29,838 nt of DNA from Paulinella micropora (taxonomy: Eukaryota > Cercozoa > Imbricatea > Euglyphida): NCBI GenBank assembly GCA_009731375.1, contig BJOX01000044.1:4378-34215 (forward strand). The letters are read 5' to 3'. Under the pieces are notes generated by a model that saw only the letters and a program-made list of their open reading frames with translations, was not told the DNA's origin and made no database searches. A program made the translations under genes and the position numbers. Below, one piece after another: positions 1 to 8,500 of the stretch. Each line of letters begins with the position of its first letter. Position 1 is the first letter of the stretch.

Positions 1-357
1 TGCCACCTGCCACCAATATTTTCTTGTGAAAAATGCAACAAAATCATATATAAATTCATTATTTTATTAAAACAAAGTATTTATTGAAAATTAAATAAGT
101 TTTATGCAAAAATGATGCAAAATCGAGGCAGACTTGAGGCAAATATTTTGCCACTATGTCACTTTTTTTTGCATCCATATTTGCTTCTTTTCACTACCTA
201 CCAACTTGAAATTTCATTTAAATTTCATTTTTTATTATCTAGTAATGTTTAATTATCAATAAAATACAGAAAACAAGCATAAAACTTGCTGGAATTTGCC
301 TCACTCTTTTATCAATTTGCCTCATGCACTTGAGGCAAAAGGGACTAGTACTTTCAG
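1..357. other. AT-rich non-coding flank with inverted short repeats
   Basis: No convincing coding region is seen. The stretch is strongly AT-rich and carries the 9-mer TGAGGCAAA or its complement four times: 135-143, 295-303, 316-324 and 331-339. The last two form a perfect 9-bp stem with a 6-nt loop. A TAG at 346-348 closes the frame used downstream. The sequence tagtactttcag ending at 357 looks like a 3' splice site, so this may be the end of an intron whose earlier exons lie outside the window. Confidence 0.5.
316..339. repeat. perfect hairpin (9-bp stem)
   Basis: TTTGCCTCA at 316-324 is exactly complementary to TGAGGCAAA at 331-339, with the loop TGCACT between them. The same 9-mer occurs at 135-143 and, inverted, at 295-303. 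It could be part of a short non-autonomous element or chance in AT-rich DNA. No target-site duplication was identified. Confidence 0.5.
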
Positions 358-3300
358 GCGTCGTGGATGTTATACACACGCCTCTTTGCAGTCAGCGCAG
401 GCACTGATTGGGTCCGAATAGTGCACACGTTCCCGCGGAACCTAGTGCTTAAGAAGGGAATATCGTACGACCCGCAGGTAACCGGAATGAGGGACGTTAC
501 CAGTGGCATGAACTCGGGCACTCTGGTGGTGTCCATCGGGCTAGACGCCGGCGCCACACAGAACATCTCGGAGGCGGCGTTGTCGAGCCTCACCTCAATC
601 ACCAGCCTGGCCACTCAACCACCACCAAGATACACACCCCCCGGGCAGGACATCACCTTCAACAAGCTCTACCTAGAACTGCGAGCCTCGGCGGCCTTTT
701 CCGGTGAGGTTGTTCAGCTTCCGACTCAACAACATGAACGCGAGCCAGAAAGTAACCGCGTGTACGGGCGGCCTGGCCTGCGTGCTGCCCGACGGCCAGG
801 ACGCCTACAGCTGCGCCACGCCCTTCCACCTGTTCCGGCCGTCGGACAAGTTCTGCGCCGAGCCGCTGACAGAGGCAATCTTCGACGCTGGCCTTGGCGT
901 CCCGCTGCAGCTGAGCCCCGAGGCCTGCGCCCGGGACCCGCCGTTTGTGTTCAGTGGAAAGCAATTGTTGTACGTCCCGAACGCCAGCTGGGCGCTGACC
1001 AACGACTGGTCCAACGCGTGGACCAACACGTGGGCCGCGGGCACGTCGACAACGCGTTTTGCGGCGCAGCTGCGCCTCATCTCGGAGGTTTCCACCGTCT
1101 CGCAGCAGTGGACCTGGGACGCGAGCACCGGGCGCTTGCAGTCCCAGAACGCGCACGCCTCGTACCCCGGCGGCGGCTTCCTGAACACCGACGACAACCG
1201 GCTCAGCGTCTACGGCGTGACGTCAGCCGCCAGCGCGGGCGCCGTGGGCCTGGGCGCGGGCTTTGTGTTTAACTTCACGCTACTGCAGCTCAACGACGCC
1301 GGCACGACCTGCCTGAATGTCAAGGACAGCGTCTACATCAGCGGTTACCCGTACCGGCCGCTCGGCCTGACCGGAGGTGTCTGCACGCAGTCCATTAATA
1401 ACATGCTCAGCTACTCGGGCTATGCCTACAGCACGCTGCGTTTCGCGTACGTGGGCGACGGCGGCTGGTGCCTGTACAACGGCTACGACCCTAGCTGCGG
1501 CAACTGCAACGGGGCCCACGTGGCCTCGACGCTAGTCAGGTGCAACTCCGTCAGCCTCAAGCCGACGAACTTGCAGTGGCGCGTATCGTCGGGCACCGCC
1601 TGGGTCGTGGAGGCCAACGGGCCGACGGGCTCCTTGCGCGCTAGCTACGTCAACGCCAACGGCCACTATGTCTACTGGACTAACAGCGGTATCGGTAGCA
1701 ACGTCAGCGTCTTCCTAGACGACGTACAACCCCGGCGCGCAGGGTTCGACCTGTACCGGCTCTCGGACGGCTACTGTGCCGAGCCGATGCCAAGCTTTTT
1801 TAGCTCAGCAACGGCAAGCGGTCTGCGATTCACGCCAGAGGCTTGCTCACGGCCCCCGCTCTTTGTTGTGTTCAACCGCCGCTACCTGCTGTACAAGCCG
1901 GACCCTAGGTGGGCCCTGACCAACAATTGGTCTAACACGTGGAATAACGCGTGGGCCGCGACGACGAACCCTACGCGCTACACGGTGATGCTGCGCCGTC
2001 TTGCCGAGCTGACCGATCTCACGCAGGCGCAGTGGGACTTAACGGCCAGCGGCAACAATTGGACCGTCAAGAGCAACTTTCCCAGCGCGTTATTTCCCGG
2101 CGGGGGCTACCTCAACGCCCAGGACAACCTGCTCAGCGTCTACGGCTGCAACGACGCGGCGGCCGTGGGTGCGTTGGGCCTGGGCCTACAGCCGGCTTTG
2201 GCCACGGCTTTTGTGCAGCTCAGCGATGGCGTATTCTGTGTGTACGCCGCGAACGGCACGGACCCGCCCGCGCTCTCCCTGTCTACTACGTGCACGCAGA
2301 ACGCTAACAACCTGCTGGCCCACTCCGGCGGCAGGCTCCGTCTGCCGTTCCGGGGTCCCGGTGACTACTGCCTGGCCAACAACTACGCGCCCTGCAGCGG
2401 CAACTGCGCCCAACAACAGCTGNNNNNNNNNNGACTGCGGCCAACAACAGCTTGCGTCGTACGTGGCCTCCTGCGACAGCGTCAGCCTCCGGCCGGACGC
2501 CCTGCGCTGGCAGGTCGAGGGCCCCACCCAGCTGCTGCACGTGTGGTCCGGCCGGCGTGCTTACCTGAACACGACTGCCAACGGCCTGCTTGTGTCGTGG
2601 TCGAGCGCCGTTACCCTCACGGTAACGTACCCAGCCGCACAGTTCCCGCCCTTCCATTTGTACAGGCTGTCGGACAACTTCTGTGCGGGGCCGGCCACGG
2701 GCGCGAGCTTCGTGAATGGCGGCGCGGTGGCGCTGGTGTTCAGCCCCGAGGCGTGCTGGCAGCCNNNNNNNNNNTGAGACGTGCTGGCAGCCCGCGCCCT
2801 TCGTCTGGGACGGCGGGCGCATCCTGTACGTGCCCCGCCGGGACTGAACACTGGACTCCTGCTGCGGCGCACCCGCTTGGAACGGGCGCTACGGGGTCAT
2901 GCTGCGCCAGGTCACGACGCTGACGAACGCCGTGCAGATGTGGATCTGGGACGCCACCGCGCAGACCATCCGATTCGGCTACGACCCCACGTTTTACATG
3001 AACACCGAAGACAACCAGCTGGGCGTGTTCACAACAGTAGCTACGATCGGCGTCGGCTCCGGGCCCTTGATGTTCAGCCGCTGGGACCCGCTGAACGCGA
3101 TTGCCTTCCAGCTGACCAGCAACAACCTGTGCATGACGGCCAATACCGGCGGCGCGGTGACCGCGTCCGCCTGTTCTTCGCTCGGAGCCAACGTGCTGTG
3201 GAAGGCAAGCTCTGGGCGAAGTCTCCTTCGGTTCCCGCTGCTAGACGACGGGGGCTACTGTCTGTACAACACGTATTCCGGCAGTGGCGGGGAAGTAGCT

Positions 3301-3474
3301 TCGACTATAGTCAGGTGCAGCGCCAACGATCTGATGCCGTCTCGCATGACCTGGCACTTTACTGGTTTCACTATCCTGAAGCATAGTGCTACGTTGGCAC
3401 CGTCTTTGTACGATAATACTCCAAAGCATGTTGTTGGGTCCTACCAACCCACGGTAACGACTATTTTTGTGTAG
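358..3474 (+). CDS. secreted-type protein with tandem Cys/Trp-rich modules (lectin-like, unidentified), broken frame
   Basis: I do not recognise the family. Frame 1 codes from 358 (after a likely acceptor) to about 703, frame 2 from about 753 to 2422, frame 3 from 2433 to 2764, and frame 1 again from 2776 to the TAG at 3472-3474. The body repeats one module about three times. Each has an opening L(Y/F)R.SD.(F/Y)CA.P, then SPEAC or TPEAC, LLY(V/K)P, WALTN.WSN.W, W.WD or QWDL, a GGG(F/Y)LN..DN.LSVYG motif, and a DGG(W/Y)CLYN.Y segment followed by a VRC-type cysteine. Even cysteines, tryptophans and N-x-S/T sites suggest an extracellular protein. The Trp-Asp and yLN..DN pattern recalls beta-trefoil (ricin-B-like) lectins, but this is inference. 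Collapsing the duplicated edges of both 10-N gaps puts 753-3474 into one frame, leaving one TGA at 2845-2847. A 49-nt GT-AG intron at 704-752 would join frames 1 and 2. The 5' end is probably incomplete. Confidence 0.7.
704..752 (+). other. putative 49-nt intron
   Basis: The frame of the upstream exon is lost near 704 and the module-protein frame is good from about 753. A GTGAGG donor at 704 and an AAAG acceptor ending at 752 is the only GT-AG pair I found here that joins the two frames. The acceptor has no strong pyrimidine tract. A sequencing frameshift is the alternative. Confidence 0.35.
2423..2432. other. 10-N placeholder between duplicated edges (false gap)
   Basis: The 21 bases at 2402-2422 match those at 2433-2453 at 18 of 21 positions. 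Dropping the N run and one edge (31 nt) moves the frame from 2 to 3, exactly the change seen. The resulting protein then follows the first module (CSGNC then VAS, a cysteine and SVSL). The two contig ends overlap, so no sequence is missing. Confidence 0.8.
2765..2774. other. 10-N placeholder between duplicated edges (false gap)
   Basis: The 17 bases ending at 2764 match those ending at 2792 at 16 of 17 positions (both contain CGTGCTGGCAGCC). Removing 28 nt shifts frame 3 to frame 1, which is the frame that codes downstream to 3474. Confidence 0.8.
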
Positions 3475-3745
3475 CCCGGGGCACACACACACACACTTTT
3501 GCTACAATGTTTTTTTTCTTTTTTCTTCTTTTGTCCCGAAAGACAGGCCCTCCTCCGTGTCGTACTCAGCCTAAGGTTTTAGTCTGGTGAAATTGGTAAA
3601 AAGAATTTTTTTAACATCAGGTGTAGAAAAGGACCGGGCAACCTGCCACCTTTCTTTTTCTTTTTTTGGTAGCCCCTTTGGCAGCAGCCACAGGTCACCG
3701 CCCCCCCCCCCCCCCCCCCCCCCCCCCCAAAACCCNNNNNNNNNN
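3475..3745. other. non-coding spacer: CA run, T-rich tract, poly-C28 and 10-N gap
   Basis: After the stop at 3474 come a short (CA)n run, a T-rich tract at about 3507-3533, and C28 at 3701-3728, followed by AAAACCC and N at 3736-3745. The T-rich stretch may include 3'-UTR sequence. No gene is seen here on either strand. Confidence 0.6.
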
Positions 3746-4362
3746 TTAGCTTCAAGTGTAGGCGTTTCGAGGCCACTGGGGGGCGGCAGGCCGCGGCCCA
3801 CGCGCTGAGGTTTAAAAGAACAGGCCCCCCGCTCAGCCTGTCGGCGGAGCTCGTCGTCGCGGCCGCGACGTCCCAGGTACTTGAGAGGCTGGTTAAACCA
3901 TGCGGGGCCCCGTAGAAACAAACGTCTCAGGTCCGACTGGGGCGCACAGGCGTCGGTTGAACATCATTGAGACGTCGCCGGGGGGAAAGGGCACGCGCCG
4001 ATGTCCCCCCCCCCCCGTCAGCTTGCGCGCGCCGTAGAAGAAGAAAGCTGGCTTGCCACAGGGGGGTCCAGGCGCTCCAGCAGCAGCGCGTGCCGGTCCC
4101 GGGGAATTCCAGGTCGCGCAGAGACGAAGCTCGGGCAGAAAGAGCTCGTTGGAAAGAAAGCGTCTTTGGTCTGGGTGGTGGCGAGCGTCACGTTGCCCGA
4201 GGACAGCAAGCGCACCGGGATGAGGTCGGCCTGCACGGCCTTGTTGGGCGCGATCGCGATGAGCCCGTCGAGCCGCCCGTCGAGCTTCAGCTCAAACAGC
4301 GGGGGGATGGTATCCCCGCAGATTAGGCCACCAGGACTTGATCCTGCTGCTGGATGCCGGTG
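3746..4362 (-). pseudogene. second DUF285 (BspA-like) paralogue, fragmentary
   Basis: Read on the minus strand from 4362, the opening is the same module as the neighbouring DUF285 gene. A KLDGRLDG motif is followed about 20 residues later by SGNVTL, matching EGRLDG and WGNVSL there. Further on, near 3890-3905, the minus strand encodes AWFNQPLKYLG, the FNQPL hallmark of DUF285 repeats. No single frame joins the two parts; stops and frame changes lie between. The edges are a C20 tract beside a long gap on one side and a 10-N gap on the other. It is either a decayed tandem copy or a gene damaged by poor sequence next to homopolymers. Confidence 0.5.
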
Positions 4363-4745
4363 CCCCCCCCCCCCCCCCCCCCNNNNNNNNNNNNNNNNNN
4401 NNNNNNNNNNNNNNNNNNNNNNNNNNNNNNNNNNNNNNNNNNNNNNNNNNNNNNNNNNNNNNNNNNNNNNNNNNNNNNNNNNNNNNNNNNNNNNNNNNNN
4501 NNNNNNNNNNNNNNNNNNNNNNNNNNNNNNNNNNNNNNNNNNNNNNNNNNNNNNNNNNNNNNNNNNNNNNNNNNNNNNNNNNNNNNNNNNNNNNNNNNNN
4601 NNNNNNNNNNNNNNNNNNNNNNNNNNNNNNNNNNNNNNNNNNNNNNNNNNNNNNNNNNNNNNNNNNNNNNNNNNNNNNNNNNNNNNNNNNNNNNNNNNNN
4701 NNNNNNNNNNNNNNNNNNNNNNNNNNNNNNNNNNNNNNNNNNNNN
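4363..4745. other. poly-C20 followed by a 363-nt gap
   Basis: C20 at 4363-4382 runs straight into N at 4383-4745. The end of one DUF285 gene and the start of the next on the minus strand must lie here. The gap length may be only an estimate. Confidence 0.9.
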
Positions 4746-5594
4746 GGGAAAGGCGCGGCAGGCGGCTGGCAGCGTAGCGTACGTTAGGCGAGAAGTGCTC
4801 GCGACGCCCTGACAGTCGTTTAGTGTGGTGGGGCGGGACCAGGCGCTCAGATCCTGAGTAAAGCGGCAACATCCCCTGAAGGGGGATCCCGCGCCCGTGG
4901 GTTCAAAGTTTGTGACCAGGGCCGACACGTTCCAAGTGCCGAGCGGCTGGTTAAAAGCTAGGGCCCCATTGAACATACTACCAATGATCGTTAGCGTGCC
5001 CCGTTGGTTCCAGCTAGACAACGGCTGATTGAATTTGATAGCATTGTCAAACATCGATTGCATAGTAGTACTGGAGACACCCCACGAATCGAGCGGCTGA
5101 TTGAATTCAATAGCGTAAAGAAACATGTAAGAAGTGTCGGTAATGCCACGCATAGGCCACGCACTGATGTCCTGGTTGAACTTTCCCGCGTTCGCAAAGG
5201 CGCCTTGGGCACTGCCGTTGAAGGGAATGCGCCAGTTGCTGAGGTCGCCGACAAGCTCGTAAGCGTTCCAGTATAAAGAATCAGCCCGGGTGACGTGCGC
5301 GAGCGCGTTCGTGCCCGAGGTAGGTGCCAGATAAAACAATTCTAAGAGCGCGTTCGACATGGCGGAGTAAGAAGGTCCGGCAGTAGTGGACAAGACACCA
5401 CTTAGCAGAGTCCCCTGCAGCACGTAAGCCGGGGGGCTCGAGAGCGAGACGTTACCCCAGCTATAAATGGCTTGGAACTTCAGCCGGTGTTCGTTATAGC
5501 GATTTACCATGCTGAGAAACCCGTCCAGCCGCCCCTCGATGAGCAGAGTGCAGGTCAACCCTATTCTGAAGCAGCTTTTTGGAGTTTTGCTCAT
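4746..5594 (-). CDS. DUF285 (BspA-like, PF03382-type) repeat protein, 3' end in gap
   Basis: The minus-strand ORF from 5594 (or from a start nearer 5553) has an N-terminal module with EGRLDG and WGNVSL. It then shows typical DUF285 repeats of about 25 residues: GKFNQDISAW, EFNQPLDSWGV, MQSMFDNAIKFNQPLSSWN, SMFNGALAFNQPLGTWNV and RFTQDLSAW. DUF285 proteins are often surface or secreted proteins of unknown ligand. I see no clear signal peptide, and the end lies in the N gap at 4383-4745. It is GC-rich with no intron in the visible part. The first 14 or so codons (5554-5594) overlap, on the other strand, what looks like an exon of the LRR-Roc-COR-TIR gene, so the true start may be inside 5553. 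Confidence 0.75.
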
Positions 5595-8500
5595 AAATCA
5601 TATCCAAGGCTTACCTCAAGGGGTTAGCGACAACGAGAGGATTCTTGAATACCTGCGCAAGCAGTCCAAGATCAAGGAGGTACAAGAAGAATGACTATTA
5701 TGTACAACCATGCAACAACGTTAACAGCGACGACTATATGGACAGTTACAATGATATATCAATATTATTATAGTGATGATTCACAACCGCAGCAACGACA
5801 AAAATTTTGAAGTATTCGTAGGACATCTTAATATGGCTCAAACTATTACTATTGTATATATACATTCATTTTATTTTTACTTAAATTCTTGTTAGCCATG
5901 TTCGAACCTTTGAGTGATCATGTGAACGCGTGAATCAGTTAAACACTGATAAATGATTGCTTGCAAGCATGGCCTCTTATTGATTGTTACGGAATGGTGA
6001 GTGATGGTCACCATTCAATGTACACAAGTGTAAAGCAGGAGAACATGTTGCATATGTGACTGTATGGTCATCATGCAATTACAGAACCTGGTTGATTAAT
6101 TTCGTATTTCAGCGACTGAGCCATGTCACCAGGACGGTTAGCATTTGAGATCAGGACATACAGTTTGTCGCACTCAACCCGGATCCTTTGGTGTCAGGTA
6201 CCAGTGAGCAGCACCGTGTCTGAGAAGGAAGCAAAGAAGAACCAGGAGCCGCAGCCACAGTCTAAGGCTAAGTCTCCTAACACTACAAAGGTTGCAGCGC
6301 CTCAGGAAAAAAAGAAGCAGGTGAGAATTAGTTGTTCTTCATCAAATCCTTGCGCCTTCACCACTTGCGTTTGCGTCGCGATCGCGGAGGTTAATCTTTT
6401 GAATAGTGTTTGCCTCTTTGCATTGCCATTAATGTCAGGTCATAAGCGTGGTGGAAGCCAAGGTGCTGAAAGACGGGGGTGCTCTTTTCTTGAACGGCCG
6501 TGTCATGGTATGGAACAAGCCTTTTTTGTAAGGCACCAAATGCTCGAGACAAATTTTGTACTTGATGTTGAGCGTGCAGACAAATTTTGTAATTGATGTT
6601 GAGCGTGCAGACAAATTTTGTAATTGATGTTGAGCGTGCAGAAGATTTTTCTAACTCTTTGCTTGCCAGATTGCGGGCCGCGCCGAAGCTGGAAAGACGG
6701 CACTGGCAAGAGCCTTCCGCAGTGATCCGTATCTGTCCGATACAGACAGCACTGTGGGAATGGACAGACCCGCCGATGTGCAGGTGTCACGGCTGGCAAC
6801 ACAGACGTCTGCTGCCGATGCAGCAGTGAGCTGGCGAGTGTTAACAGAAAAAGAAGCCAAGTTGAGTGAGCGGCAGCGTCAACTAGCGGCAGCTGTAGCA
6901 GCTACGAAGGGCTCACAAGGTGAAGGTCCGGCAGATAAGTTATCCGCAGCACATGCCTCGCTTTCTCAGCTGCAGCAAAAGAGAATGCAGCACAAGAAAC
7001 AGAGGCCGCTCGGACCGGAAGTGCCGGGTACGCCCACGGTCCGACAGTGCGGATCGACGTCCACGAGCAAGCTTCTGAAACCGACCGCCGGGGTGGCAAT
7101 CAACAGTCAGGCATGCAGCCGCTGGACAAGGAGCTGGTGCTGCGCATCGAAAAGGGCGAGCTCAGAGGTGACGAGCTGACCTTGTCTGTGTGGGACCTCG
7201 GCGGCCAGGAGGTGTTCCGGTCTTTGCTGCAGCTCTTTCTCAAGCGCGGCGCTGCTTACTTGGTGCTGTTTGACATGCGGCAACTCGTGCCCTCGGCCAG
7301 TGAACAGGATCGGCGCGACTGTCTGGACTCGCTGCGGTTCTGGATGCGCAGCCTCGAGGTGCACGCCCGTGACGAGGCGCTGGAAAGTCCCGCGCCTCCG
7401 GTGTTTTTGGTTGGCACACATAAAGACAGCAAACAGCTCCAGCTCCATGAGTACAGAAACCACAGGGCCATTGAAGAATTACTGAATAAGGAACTCGGAG
7501 CTTTCGCAACATATATTTCCAGGCATGACTGCAAGAAGACAAAAGACGGGCGACCGCTGGCTTTCTATCCAATCGACAGCACGGCAAGAAACCCGGTGTG
7601 GAATAAACATAGACTGTAGTTGCATAAATCTTGTTTGAAGCAAACATGATGCTGTATATATGCACTGAAGTTGTTATCTACAATGCATCGTAAAGGTAGC
7701 GAAAAAATGTTGTAACGTTGTATACGTACACCAGAAATGAAGCATCGTTCGGCGTGTAAAGTGTTCTCGAATCGATGTGCTACTAATCAATATTTGTTTT
7801 TCCCTATGCGTATTCAGTTTCTGTCGACCTGTTATCAAGGACCAATTTTATTCTGAATGCAGGTTGATCCGACCATTCAAGCGCTCATGGCGGACCTCGA
7901 CACCGCGATGCGAGCCGAAGACTTCATGAAGCGTATCATGCCGCACTCCTGGATCAGATTCTTTGACGAACTTCATGTGCAGACGCAGTTCACGCTGACG
8001 CTGCAGCAGGCACTACAAATCGGTTCACGCTGCGGACTGGATGAACAGGAGACGATGTCTGCGCTGTTCTACATGGACGACCAAGGGCGAGTGCTGCACA
8101 ACCAAGACGACCACCACCTCCGTGAGTTGGTGGTACTGGACCCCTCGCGCTTTCTGGTGGAGCCCGTGACAACGCTCATCTGTGACTTTCGCATCCACAC
8201 CAACATGACGCACAAGCAACTTGAAGCTCGAATCAAGTTCCTCAGCTCTGGAGAAAGCTCACACAAGGTGCTCTTCGATATGTTGCTAATTGATATACAA
8301 CTATATACTTACAAAGGTTATGTATCTCAAAGATATGTTTTAACGATTTCAACAAATATTCATGCAGGTCGCCTGGATTCCCAGCTACTGCCTTACCTTT
8401 GGCCTCAGGACAAGTTTACAGACCAACAGAAAAACCACTTGCTGCAGCTTATGACAAAGTTCGGTCTGGCCGTGACCACTGGTTCAGCATCCTCAGCCGA

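Noticed and set aside
367-1272. Continuation of frame 1 beyond about 704
   Set aside because: After 704 it becomes Arg/Pro/Ala-rich, typical of an off-frame reading of GC-rich coding DNA. The repeated modules lie in frame 2.
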